A stretch of 64,000 nucleotides of DNA from Coptis chinensis (GCA_015680905.1 CM027379.1:91721501-91785500), one strand, 5' to 3'. Positions 25,401 to 35,370 are shown, counted from the stretch's first letter. Notes: generated by a model from the sequence alone, not told the origin. Numbers and translations: made by a program.

Positions 25401-26000
25401 TTTCTTTTTTTGTAAATTTATTAGCTAGGTACAACTTAGCGCCTACTAAAAGACACTGGAACGGCGTAAAACATGTCTTAAGATATCTACGTGGAACCAC
25501 GTATTTAGGTTTGTTTTACTCAAAGGATTCTAGAGGTTCCAAGTTTGTGGGATATGTAGATTCAAGATTTCTGTCAGATCCTCACAAGTGTCGCTCCCAA
25601 ACAGGTTATGTATTTCTTAGTGATAATGCTACCATTTGTTGGCGTTCCACTAAACAAACTTTAGTGGCAACTTCCTCTAACCACTCTGAAATTTTAGCTC
25701 TTCATGAAGCTAGTCGTGAATGTGTATGGCTAAGGTTATTAATTGAGCATATTCATAGTTCTTGTGAATTACCTTCTATAACAGGTGTTCCCAGTATTAT
25801 TTATGAGGATAATGCAGCTTATATAGCCCAGATTCAAGAAGGATTTATAAAAGGAGACAGGACAAAACACATTGTGCCAAAATTCTTTTACACTCATCAG
25901 CTTTAGAAAAAGAAGCAGATTAAGGTTGAGCAAGTTCGTTCCAGTGACAACCTTGCTGATCTCCTCACTAAATCACTTCCGAAGCATACATTTCAAAAGC
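22430..26000 (+). pseudogene. Copia pol region: protease, integrase, RT, RNase H (fossil)
   Basis: Parts in order: protease with the active-site segment LVDSATTHTI (about 22,470); gag-pre-integrase LTLWHDRLRHPGMNMLK (22,918); integrase core (about 23,100-23,680) with GDICGPINPHNGPF and HTQNGLAESLI; a variable linker to about 24,450; reverse transcriptase from about 24,480 with ARLVAQGFLRKPRIDYEETY, SLYGLKQSRRLWYNRL and YVDDINLIG; and RNase H to about 25,990 with VDSRFLSDPHKCRSQTGYVF and NHSEILALHEASRECVWL. Broken at several points. Confidence 0.93.
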
Positions 26001-26352
26001 TTGTATATGGGATCGGCATGCGCAGAGTTCACCACCAAGCCATATAAAAACTTGTCTTTATCAGGGGGAGCATCCTGAATAATGTGTCCCAAGACATATG
26101 CACTGTACTCTTTTCCCTTATCCAGGTTTTATCCCACTGGGTTTTCATAGTAAAGGTTTTAATGAGGCAGTATTAAGCAAGTCATAATGATTCTGAGTAA
26201 TGTTGTACTCTTTTTCCTTCTCTTTGGTTTTTTCCCACTGGGTTTTCCTTAGCAAGGTTTTAATGAGACAACTGTCATTAGATAGTTATAGAGCATCCAG
26301 AAGAATGCTACAAAAGATGCATCCACCATAATTTCCATATGAATGGTGGACA

Positions 26353-26364
26353 TCCAAGGGGGAG
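26353..26364 (+). other. Copia polypurine tract
   Basis: CCAAGGGGGAG directly precedes the 3' LTR, as expected for plus-strand priming. Confidence 0.8.
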
Positions 26365-26642
26365 TGTTATGAAATTTGTGGGCTTATATGGATGCCCACC
26401 ATTGATATGTGTTTATCCTGATAATCTTATATCTTGGTGTTTATCCTGATAATCCTCTATCTTGGTGTTTATCCTGGTAATCCTTTATCTTGGAAAGGAG
26501 GTTACCTAGTTATATATAAAGGTAACCTCCTCCCATTAAGACTTACCTCAATGAATAAGAATTATCTCTATCTCATTCTCTCAATGATTCAATACATGTT
26601 AAGTTAGTGTGGTGTTCTCTCTAAGTCGGTTTAATTATAACA
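26365..26642 (+). repeat. Copia 3' LTR
   Basis: 278 bp, matching 19962-20215 except for one extra internal repeat of about 24 bp and a few substitutions. It is followed by TGTTT, the right target duplication. Confidence 0.93.
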
Positions 26643-26765
26643 TGTTTGGCATTTTTTTGCTTAATTTTTAAATGAATAATTATCCCAAATTTCAAATTTT
26701 TGACAAATAAATTCCGTGTCGAATTTTTGTCGTCCGCAAATTTACTAACTGTGCTAATTGCTAAG

Positions 26766-29452
26766 AGCAAGTCCTATGGAGAGGTGCTATACAGAGGCGC
26801 TAAAAGGTGACACATATGATTTTTATTCCTTTTTAGCTTGTCCAGCCAAATTTGGCATGCCAAGCTCAAAAAACCATTCCAATTACATTTTTAAGCACGC
26901 AGCTTGTATCATTAAGGGACGGACGACAGAAACTCTATCGTCTGTATAGTTAGACAGTAAATCACAAACATCTATTCTTTTCCCCATTTCTCTCCTCTCT
27001 TGGTCTCATTCCCCCAACAATTTCTCCCCCAATTTTACTTAAAACCAACTATTTCAATTGCTTGGGCTAAGACAATTGCATTTTGGTAAGTTAGTTTATT
27101 GGATTTTGTTTGCAATTTCAATTATTTGAAGAAATGCTTATTAAAAGTTGAATTTGGGCTAGATGTTAAACTTGTTGTTATGAGGTCGATGATTGATTAT
27201 TCGTAGTTATTGTGTGTTGATTAAATGGCTAAATTTTGCTTTGGGGGAATAGAATGTGCAATGTGTTGTGTATTGCTTCTTTGTAGTGTTTTGTTATGGA
27301 ATAAAATGTGTTGGACTTGAAAGCAATGTGTCGGACTTAAATGCGCTAGTTTGGGAAAATTGTCGATGATTGCTTCCAAATGTTGTATACTTTGTATGTA
27401 GTTATTGAATGCAAGCCATTTAATTGTGAGTTGAGACAATTCTTTGTAGTGTTTGTGTGGATGAATGCTTCGAAACTATTTTGGGTTGTTTGTTTGCTTT
27501 TCAATTGCTCATTGATTTTGATCATGCTTGAATTGCAGGTATTACTTAAAATGAGTAATAATGATAAACCATTTTTAGGTTGAAAATCAGTTAGTAGTAG
27601 ATTGGCAAGAGAGTCAACGTCAACGCTAAACAACAATAAGGACGAATACAAAGTCGATCTATAATTTGCAAAACCCTTTAGTACTTCCATTTCCAGACCC
27701 AATCGATCCACTAACACATCCTATATTGGCTAGAAACCCGGAAACACACATCTTTTAATTACATCGTGTTAGTATAAATATGGTAAGCATTTTATCGTTA
27801 AATTTGAATTTTTTATAGAAATTCTGTATTTTCTTTAATTTTAATGAAGTGTTTTGAATTGAATAAATGTTTAGGAAGCGGGAGAGATGAAATTGTGGTG
27901 TTATTGGGCTTCCGTGAACAATTTGTGGAAAATAATAGTTGCCAAAGGAGATCATTTTGTAGACATACGAAATGACATTTTACAATCTCCATTAGGGTCA
28001 TTGTTTCGATGTAGATACCAAAACGTCGACCGTGGTTTAATATATGTTTTGATCGACCGATGGTGGGACATAACTCACACTTTCCACTTTCTACAAGGCA
28101 AGATAGGCATCACTCCAATAGATGTCACTATGCTCACGGGAATGAGTGTAGGAAAAGGAAAGGCAGTCACGTTTGAAGAAGGCCAGTACTCGACTTTTGA
28201 TTACGCAGAGGAGCATTGGCCAAATATTAGGTCAGAGCATTGGTCTAAAGGGGGTATCAAACCTTTTTTTTTGTGAATGAGTTCATAGACAAGACTAAAG
28301 ATAGTGGCGAAGGTTGGTGCCCAACGGGTACAAATCAGGAGAGATAATACTTGCGAGCATTCTATTTTTACTAAATCAAGCAGTGTTTCTTCCCCACAGG
28401 TGATAGTTTATTGAGATGAGGTTAGATAGAGTGTTAGGATTGGTTAGAATAGATTCATGAGTTTGATTCGGGTGGTGCTATGTTTGGAGCTTTGATTTAC
28501 GCGTTGGATCAAGTGTGCCAACCTAATAATAATGTTGCGGATGGTCAATGTGGTGACTTCACCCCTCTTTTACTAGTAAGTTTAAAATTTTTAATTAGTA
28601 TTATAACTTTATATTATATTACAATTTTGTTTTTGATATTTATTTTTATTGTAGTATTGGTGGCATGAGTATGTATCTGCAATAACTCTACTTCTGAGAA
28701 CAAACATGGACTGTGATATTATCCCACGGATAAGAGCATGGATGAATGACTATAAAGAATGACGATCTGGTCAAGGACACCACAACATTCACTTAGACCA
28801 TATCCAACTCGAGACTACATCGGCATTGACAATATATTGGACACCATGGTATATTACATAGTATTTGCAATTAAATGTTAAGGATGTGGCTGGGGATACC
28901 ATGGAGGATGAGTGGATGTGTGAGGTGATTTGCCGTGTATGTCATTCATATGATCTTACAATACACCGAGTCATATTTTAGTAAAATTTGGAGGTATCAT
29001 CGTGTGGTACCTGGGTGATAGGTGTTAAAACCAAATCGTTGGGACACCTTTCATCCTACACCCTCCTCCAGAGAATATGTGCCCATTGGGAAGAACTAGT
29101 CAATGGAGGTTCTTCCATAGAAATAATGATATATGGCCACAGGCTTCACTCTATTTAGATTTGAATGGGGATTACGATAGTTATTGGGATCACATCTCAA
29201 AGGGTCCTATATTGTCTGCTACCATGCACAGGGCTACTAACATGGACTTTGTGGGACGTAAAGCTATTACAAGTGATTTGTGCATCCGGCCCACACCCTG
29301 CTGAGCCCTACGTACTTTTCATCTCAGGGTCTTTACGAGTCTTTTGCTCTACCTCCTTCCGATCTGGATAACCTATGGAGCTCCATTGGGATGACATTTT
29401 GGTGTTTGGGGTGCAATATGTCCTTTAGCAGCCCCATATAGCACCTCATTGG
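26766..29452 (+). mobile_element. Possible DNA transposon (MULE-like?) carrying a plant mobile domain gene
   Basis: The left segment 26781-26806 (GAGGTGCTATACAGAGGCGC then TAAAAGG) matches the reverse complement of 29422-29447 (GAGGTGCTATATGGGGCTGC then TAAAGG). These inverted ends of about 26-35 bp surround 2.7 kb that contains a decayed plant mobile domain gene. I found no convincing target duplication, and the outer boundaries are uncertain by about 15 bp. Plant mobile domain genes are known passengers of Mutator-like and other elements, hence the suggestion; the superfamily is not proven. Confidence 0.45.
27887..28860 (+). pseudogene. Plant mobile domain (MAIL/PMD) gene remnant
   Basis: The longest piece, 27887-28276, encodes 129 residues including DRGLIYVLIDRWWDITHTFH and LQGKIGITPIDVTMLTGMSV, the diagnostic core of the plant mobile domain (PF10536, also called aminotransferase-like or MAIL domain). 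A later piece at about 28,455-28,575 reads HEFDSGGAMFGALIYALDQV. A plausible intron follows (GTAAGT at 28576 to TAG ending 28654), and then WWHEYVSAITLLLRTN at about 28,655. Stops and frame changes separate the pieces (near 28,277, 28,345, 28,410 and 28,760). Host PMD proteins such as MAIN act in the nucleus in silencing and genome stability. This copy is a pseudogene, probably of transposon origin. Confidence 0.7.
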
Positions 29453-29611
29453 CAAGGGCGGATCTAGGATTGCCACTTAAGGGGGCTGCTTCCACTAACT
29501 CACACTACAAATATTTTTTTTGGGTGAATTATACACAATTATATCTACTATTTTTTTTTTCGACAGAAAAGTTGGGAGCCCCCACCCCACCACCGATCCA
29601 CCCTACTCTGA
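29452..29611. mobile_element. Short non-autonomous hAT-like element (MITE-size)
   Basis: It begins CAAGGGCGGATCTAGGATT followed by a G-rich tract, and ends in a C-rich tract and CCGATCCACCCTACTCTG. The ends resemble the terminus of the hAT element at 1-921 (CCTGGTTCCGCCTCTG). No matching 8-bp duplication is visible, so this is a tentative call. Confidence 0.35.
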
Positions 29612-29705
29612 AGACGATTATGAGCTTATAACTGAGAAATTTCATAACATAAAAGAAGTTCTTATTGAAACAACTCTACTAAGGCACATCAAAACAGATG
29701 GTGAT

Positions 29706-31026
29706 TGATAAGCACATAAATGTTACACAATTATGTCCATATTTACATTATATTGGCTAGTTAATTAATATAAGTTCCTTTGATTAGTTTGTTTCATTGG
29801 TTTTACAGGAATCAACGTGAATACGACGAAACAAGCAAGTTGGAAATAGCATGTAAGAGGTATTCTAAAGCTATTGTGAAAGTTTGAAGTGTTTTTGTCA
29901 AGAGGTCAAAGGGCGCACGCCCTCTAATAAGCCTATTCGAAGGGGCGCCCGCCCCCTCTTCTAAATTCGCAGAATTATAGTTCTTTTTCCATAACCCTTC
30001 GCACTTCGCGCTCACCACTCATAACTCGATTTGGACAGTTCTAAAAGGATTCAAACACTGAAGGAAACTTTTTGAAAGTGGATCCCAACTCATGCACGCC
30101 CTAGAGAAACCCTATATAAGAAAAGGAAGTTTAGAGAGTCGTCTATCTCGCCCCATCACAGAAAATCATAAAAGTAAAGAAGATGTTGGAGATGAAGTCA
30201 ACACACATGACAACGGTTTTGTTAATAACTTTCCTTCCTTACTCTTTTGCTTCTATTATCATATTTATGAGTAGCTAAACTCCAAGCTAGGTGATAGAGG
30301 AAGCCCTAGTCTTGCATAGGATTTCTTTTGTATAACTGTTTACTGCATGTTCTCGAATTACATAATGATTATTTGATTGATTTCATACTGATTTTTAGTG
30401 AAACTTCTTTCATTGGTTATATCTTGCATACGATACCGTGTTTTGACTAACCAATAGTTAGGTTAAGTGTCGTTATTATCTAAGCATCGACTTTTAATGT
30501 CTACATAAGCTTATGAGAAGTTATGTTATAAGAAGACAATATTTGCTAGGAGTTTATATGTTTGCATGCTGAAAATCCAATCAACCTCATACATAGATGC
30601 ATATTAAGACTTAACGATCACATATTCGAGCAAGATAAGGTTACCTTTTCCTCATGTTATTCGTAAAATAAAAGAGACTTTAACTTGGTTAATTAGGAGA
30701 ACCTACAATGGTCTAGGATGGAATTAAGTGCCTTAGTGTTTCCACCCTTAATAGTTAATTCAAGTTTCATTGTTTTCATAGTATAGTTAAATTAGATAGT
30801 TTTAATTATATTAGTAGTTAAGTAATTTCAAAACCAAAAATATAATTATTCGGATTAGGTTAATAGGATTTAAAACTCAATTGTTTCTAAAAAGCAATCC
30901 ATGTGGGTTCGACCTAGCTTGTTCTTGCCTATCTATTACAATAAACCTTGTGCGCTTGCAAGTAGTAATAGTAAAATACGATTTAATTATTAGCTTATTA
31001 ATTTAGGTAAGCCAAAATCTCTATCA
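29706..31026 (+). repeat. Solo LTR, Gypsy (Athila/Tat-like), about 1.3 kb
   Basis: It starts TGATAAGCACATAAATG and ends AAATCTCTATCA. It contains the phrases TGTGGGTTCGACCTAGC and TTGTGCGCTTGCAAG, seen in many long plant Gypsy LTRs. No internal region or second LTR is nearby, which suggests LTR-LTR recombination. Flanks GTGAT and CTGAC agree at only three of five bases, so the target duplication is unproven. The strand is taken from the TG-first reading only. Confidence 0.55.
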
Positions 31027-31286
31027 CTGACCAGAAAATAACAGGACTTGGTACTGTTGGAATTACATGATATTACTAACCAATGATATGTCGACATCTG
31101 TTTGTAATTGTAACTAACTAGTTGTCTCTAATTCTCACTATAACTATGTAATCATTTTATTTGATACAATGATAAACTAATGAAATAAGAATGAGAAATG
31201 AGACTAAAGAAACTTTTGCATTCATTCACTTGAGTTTCTGTGTTACAATGATTAAGACATCATATTTATAGTGAGAATTAGAGACA

Positions 31287-31690
31287 CACTACAACAAATA
31301 TAACATATGACATCACTAATTTTACATCACTTTCAGCGGAGTGATGTCATCTAAAAACTATGACATCACTTTTCTTAGCATGTGATGTAATAATTATCAC
31401 ATTTTTTTTTAATATCATCACTTATTTTAGAAACTGATGTAATAGAGTTATACAACATCATTTTAATAAGTGATGTCGTGATAGTGATGTAATAACACTT
31501 TTTTACGCCATTCACTGTGTCACTTATAAAGTGATGTAATATCTATGTGTTCAACATCACTTTAAAGGTATTGTCACTCACCATGTCACTTATAAAATGA
31601 TGTAATATCTATGTATTCAACATCACTTTAAAAGTGACTTTGCCAAGTTTTCAAAATCACTTATAATGTGACTTCCAAAAATGTTATTAT
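31287..31690 (+). repeat. CACTA subterminal repeats, left
   Basis: Repeated ACATCAC / GTGATGT motifs in both orientations, spaced about 15-50 bp. In En/Spm such motifs bind the element's regulatory transposase protein. Confidence 0.85.
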
Positions 31691-31997
31691 TAACATATCT
31701 CTTCTTAATTAAATTAATTAGTTAGAAAAAGACCATGTAAAAAAAATTAGGTTAAACATAAATGAAACATGCGCATGCTTGGCTGGCTAGACTAGCTGCC
31801 CTTAAACAAAAAATAGAAAATAAAAAACCTCTTGACTCTTTTCTTGCCCCAAAAATAGCCCAACCCAAAAACAAACCGAGAAAACTGGTTATGCTCTTCA
31901 TCTGTCTTCTATTTCAATCCAGCCTCCAACTTCAAACCGACCAATCGAGCCTTCTTCCTTCAATTAAGCACTAATACAAGTTCCATATTTTGTTTCC
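31691..31997 (+). other. CACTA internal spacer
   Basis: About 300 bp before the captured GDT1-like segment. An open frame of 70 codons (31762-31974) matches nothing I recognise. Confidence 0.5.
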
Positions 31998-32700
31998 ATA
32001 GTTATTGTATTACTTGGATATGCTCTAGCATTTTCGCTGATTGCTTTTGCAAAAGGGAGTCCTTCAACAATCTTAGAAGCAATTGCAAAGTCAGGTTTCA
32101 CACCCGCATTCACATTGATTTTTGTTTCTGAAATCGGGGCCAAGACATTTTTTATTGCCGCATTGTTAGCTATGCAGTATGAGAAAGGGCTGGTCTTGTT
32201 GGGGTCTATGGGCGCTCTCTCGCTTATGACTATCTTGTCCGTGGTAATTGGAAGAATATTTCATTCAGTTCCTGCACAGTTTCAGATAACTTTACCTCTT
32301 GGTGAATATGCTGCAGTAACTCTTCTTATGTTCTTTGGTCTCAAATCATTAACAACCGTGTGGGATCTGCCGACGAATGTCGTTAAGGTTGATGAGAAAA
32401 GCCCTGAACTTGGAGAATATGTTGAAGCTGAGGAACTTGTGAAGAAAAAGATGGCAAAGTGGCTAACAAATCCACTTGAAATCATATGGAAGTCTTTCAA
32501 CCTTGTGTTCTTTGCTGAATGAGGGGACCGATCTATGTCTGCAATAATCGCTGTAGGTGTTGTATAGTCTCCTTGGGGTGTGGCTAGCAGAGCAATTGCT
32601 GGGCACCTAATTGCAACTTTTGTGGCTATTCTGGGAGGAGCGTTTCTTGCCGTTGATTGAGACACTTCCATTAGAACAACGATTGGCTTCATACTTGCCT
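31998..32700 (+). pseudogene. Captured GDT1/PAM71-like gene fragment (intronless)
   Basis: The reading from about 31,998 gives LLGYALAFSLIAFAKG, then KSGFTPAFTLIFVSEIGAKT, LLAMQYEKGLVLLGSMGALS and the second repeat WKSFNLVFFAE. This is the two-repeat UPF0016 (GDT1) family; the closest recalled relatives are the chloroplast GDT1-like proteins such as PAM71, which move Mn2+/Ca2+ across plastid membranes. The first signature motif, normally EXGDKT, reads EIGAKT (Asp to Ala). The second has its Trp codon changed to a stop (FFAE-stop-GDRS at 32,519). More stops follow near 32,562, 32,658 and 32,699. No intron interrupts about 700 bp, unlike my expectation for the plant gene, so it may derive from a spliced RNA. 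Not functional as a transporter. Confidence 0.88.
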
Positions 32701-32966
32701 GAGGTAGGATTGTTAAATTCTGAAATTCCTCAACGCGTTTAAAATTTTAATATGACTTCCCAAAATGCACACGGGGTGAGTTGGAAGGTTAATTTCAAGA
32801 AGTATGGCATGTGTCTATGTGCTACTAGGTTTTATTTATTCACTATTGTTGTGATCAGACCAAATGTGAGGACACATGGTTTTTGGATTGTTGGGAGCTT
32901 GTTGCCCAACTTGACTCTAGTTAGTGTAGGGGACTGTAGGACCGGATACTTTTTTTTTTTGTGACG
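32701..32966 (+). other. CACTA segment of unknown origin
   Basis: Sequence between the GDT1-like and RPN13 fragments. A 70-codon open frame at 32752-32964 has no family I recognise; it may be part of a further captured gene. Confidence 0.4.
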
Positions 32967-33518
32967 ATGCGAGGGTCAATGGACTCCTGAGGATCTGTTG
33001 GAGTTGTTGCAGAGTCCTCCTTTTCGTCAACAAGTAGAAGCATTTACCTATGTGAGAATATTGTACTATTCTTTTTTTTTCATTAACCGGGAATTTCCTT
33101 ATTGAATAATTAAGTTTGGACTAAGATACCAATCTTTTTTCTAGGTGCCGCATCTGAGAGGTAGATTTGTCTCGGTTTGGAATTGACCCAAGTAAATGTA
33201 AGTAACGAGCAATCTTTGGTCTTTCGAGTCGGGAGTATTGACTGCAATTATTAGATTTTATTGTGGATATCGGTTATTTTTCATTTCGCAATTCTTTTTT
33301 CGGATCCGTTTATTGCACGTTTTGGACCAAATTTTCAAGTTGTGTTTTTTTTTTTTTTTTTTTTTAGAACCAATTTTTAAATGTTTTCGATAGCTCGACA
33401 CCTGCATTGCCTTGGGTCTTTTGAACTGTTTATTTAAAGCGATCTTTGATATAACTTTTTATTTGGCTGCGCACAAGCTAAGTGTACTATCCTTCCTTGA
33501 GGCTCTAGGCGATTCCAC
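32967..33518 (+). pseudogene. Captured RPN13 gene fragment (introns retained)
   Basis: Exon 1 (about 32,967-33,053) reads [20 protein letters not shown] followed by QVEAFTYV, the start of the C-terminal DEUBAD domain of proteasome ubiquitin receptor RPN13. A typical intron follows (GTGAGAAT to TTTTTTCTAG at 33,144). Exon 2 (33,145 to about 33,197) gives VDLSRFGIDPSKC after a one-base shift. A second GTAAGT intron of about 270 bp precedes exon 3 (about 33,468-33,518), [15 protein letters not shown]. In the host protein this region binds deubiquitinase UCH37-type partners at the 19S lid/base. Only about 65 codons are present and no ubiquitin-binding Pru domain, so it cannot make RPN13. Confidence 0.85.
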
Positions 33519-33934
33519 GAGGTGGTGGTCGGGGTTATTCCAACAGCAAGGAGAGTCATCTATGCTTCACGAGATATCGCCAAGCCAAGGCTATTGGAGC
33601 CTGTTTACATGGTCGAGATCCAGGCCCCAGAGCAGGCACTTGGTGGCATTTATGGTGTTTTGAATAAGAAACGTGGGCATGTCTCCCAGGTACTCCATTA
33701 TATAACATCAAAGTGTACTTGCCAGTCATTGAGTAATTTGGGTTCTCCGGTCAACTTAGAGCTGCAACATCCGGACAGGCCTTCCCACAGTATGTGTTTG
33801 ATCACTGGGACATGATGTCCTCAGATCCTTTGGAGGGTGGGTCGCAAGCAGCAACTCTTGTGTCTGAGATTCGTAGGAGGAAGGGCTTGAAGGAGCAAAT
33901 GACACCTCTCTCCGAATTTGAGGACAAGTTATAA
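33519..33934 (+). pseudogene. Captured EF2 gene fragment (C-terminal end)
   Basis: The sequence runs from RGGGR (shifted by one base) through [50 protein letters not shown] and, after a small deletion, TPLYNIK-like sequence. It ends [42 protein letters not shown] and a stop at 33,932-33,934. This is the last part (domain V and C-terminus) of eukaryotic elongation factor 2, which drives ribosomal translocation. The order and the natural stop match the end of the EF2 gene. Frame changes near 33,530 and around 33,690-33,740 break it. It follows the RPN13 piece with no gap, so the chimeric junction lies at about 33,518. Confidence 0.92.
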
Positions 33935-34254
33935 GGTGTTAATTATCAAGTTGGGGTTTTCCCATCGTACTTTTGGCTGTCATGTGATATGTTCTTATTA
34001 TGATTTTGACACTCTATTGACTGCTCTACACACTTATGTTTATGACTTTCATTTTTTAAGGTTTACTTGTGGTTATTTGGATTCGGTTATTTCAAGGTTT
34101 ACCTCATAACTGTTTAAATGTGATTTTGAAGATAATTTCATTTTTATTTGATGATAAGTGACCAGGAAAATGGTATTATATTGAGATGATATTGCTAATT
34201 TTGTTTTTTTTTATTATTATATTTTATTATTAATTTATTTTTTATTCTTTTGAT

Positions 34255-34578
34255 AAATGGGACATCACTTTTAAAGTGATTTATAGAGTTATTTTACATC
34301 ACTTTACAAGTAATTTGAAATCTGAATGGAAAGTGATGTTAAACGTTATAACATCACTTGTGGACATCGATTAAAAAGTGATGCAAAGTTATAATATCAC
34401 TTGTGGACATCAATTAAAAAGTGATGTGAAGTAACATCACTTGTGGACATCGTTTAAAAAGTGATGTGGAAAACCCTGACTTTTCACGTCGCCACCATTC
34501 ACATCACTCTCAAAAGTGATGTCTTATACTTTTGACATCACTTTTTAAGTGATGGGAAATGCCATTTATGTTGTAGTG
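34255..34578 (+). repeat. CACTA subterminal repeats, right
   Basis: Dense ACATCACTT/AGTGATGT motifs, including near-tandem units of the type ACATCACTTGTGGACATC spaced about 50-60 bp (34,355; 34,400; 34,432). Confidence 0.85.
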
Positions 34579-34645
34579 ACAACTAGTTAGTTACAATTAC
34601 AGACAGATGTCGACTTATCATTGGTTAATAATATCATGTAATTCC

Positions 34646-35356
34646 CAAGGGTAGCATTGAGCATGTGTGTGGAGTGCGACTACCCAGGACCTCATATCTT
34701 GAGGGCCCCAAAATTACCTATAATGTGTTGATTCTAAAATAAATCAAATTAATACAAAATTCTCGCGTAAATTATTGTCTCCATTAAAATAAGAATTGAA
34801 ATATTTGTTTAACTAATTAAATTATGTTTCCAAAATAAAGCTTTAATTCTCCATTCAATTAAGTTAGACAGGCAGCTAAAATAAGGAAACCAAGAAAGAG
34901 GTAAAAAAAAATAAAGAAGACTGATAGTTTTTTATTCTTCTTCCACACAATTTCACACTCTCTAATTTTCACATTCCCTTGTTCCATCAAATTTTCTACT
35001 TCTATACTCTCAATAATTTTATTAGCTTCTTGGATAAATCTCAATTGGTTATTTTCTTCGTTTGAATCTTCTTCAACTAACTAAGTGAAAATTTACGTTT
35101 TTTTTTTAATCAATTTTCCATATATATACAGTATGCTTAGTAGATTATTTTGCTACTAAAACTATGAGAAGAGAAATATTTCAATGATATTCATTGTGTT
35201 GGTGTTTCTTAATTCTTTAAGTGTTGTTTTTGCAAGTATGTATGTATTGATTTACTCTTGTATCACATTGTCAAAAAAAAAAATTTTTGCTTTTATGGTC
35301 GAGGGCCCTATTTCGACATTATGCACAGGGCTCTATAAATCTCAAAGTCGCCCCTG
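34646..35356 (+). mobile_element. 711-bp hAT deletion derivative
   Basis: The termini CAAGGGTAGCATTGAG (left) and CAGGGGCGACTTTGAG (reverse complement of right) are inverted repeats. They are flanked by an exact 8-bp duplication, GTAATTCC (34638-34645 and 35357-35364). Near its right end GAGAAATATTTCAATGAT matches the last codons of the hAT transposase at 9,355-9,377 (GGGAAATATTTCGATGAT), and both right ends share GCACAGGGC. It is therefore an internally deleted relative of the element at 1120-9462. It sits in the Copia LTR, 64 bp from the CACTA element. Confidence 0.9.
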
Positions 35357-35370
35357 GTAATTCCAATACA

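Larger units (their letters stand above)
19962..26642 (+). mobile_element. Ty1/Copia element (fossil), complete LTR to LTR
   Basis: LTRs of 254 and 278 bp (TGTTATGAAAT ... TTAATTATAACA) bound 6.7 kb, flanked by the 5-bp duplication TGTTT (19957-19961 and 26643-26647). The internal order is leader, gag with a CCHC knuckle, protease, integrase, reverse transcriptase and RNase H, which is Copia order. The primer-site segment after the 5' LTR is TGTTATTAGCACG, and a purine tract CCAAGGGGGAG lies directly before the 3' LTR. The polyprotein is broken in several places (roughly half a dozen or more), so the copy is dead, although the LTRs are still very similar. Confidence 0.95.
31287..34578 (+). 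mobile_element. Non-autonomous CACTA element carrying three host gene fragments
   Basis: The ends are CACTACAACA and TGTTGTAGTG, perfect CACTA-type inverted termini, with the 3-bp duplication ACA at 31284-31286 and 34579-34581. Subterminal regions contain many copies of ACATCACT/AGTGATGT in both orientations. Length is 3292 bp. There is no TNP2-type transposase. Instead it holds, all on the plus strand, pieces of a GDT1/PAM71-like gene, an RPN13 gene and an EF2 gene. It sits inside a Copia LTR. Confidence 0.93.
31056..35370 (-). repeat. Copia 3' LTR with long inverted arms, interrupted twice
   Basis: Without the two insertions the LTR is about 301 bp (TGTTGGAATTACATG at the left end; AATACA at the right). 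Its first and last 90 bp or so are inverted copies of each other (for example TATGTCGACATCTG near 31,089 against CAGATGTCGACTTATC near 34,603), far longer than the usual short TG...CA repeats. On the minus strand CTATAAATATG serves as a plausible TATA box. Confidence 0.7.

Noticed and set aside
31998-32522. Functional GDT1-like gene
   Set aside because: The family motif is altered (EIGAKT), the second motif is cut by a stop, and it lies inside a transposon without its own transit peptide.
33340-33365. T-run as a retroposon tail
   Set aside because: It lies in the second RPN13 intron, with no element on the minus strand next to it; more likely a polypyrimidine tract.
31056-34645. Foldback MITE formed by the inverted arms
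   Set aside because: The purine tract and the RNase H of a Copia on the same strand, with TG...CA borders, identify the arms as parts of an LTR.
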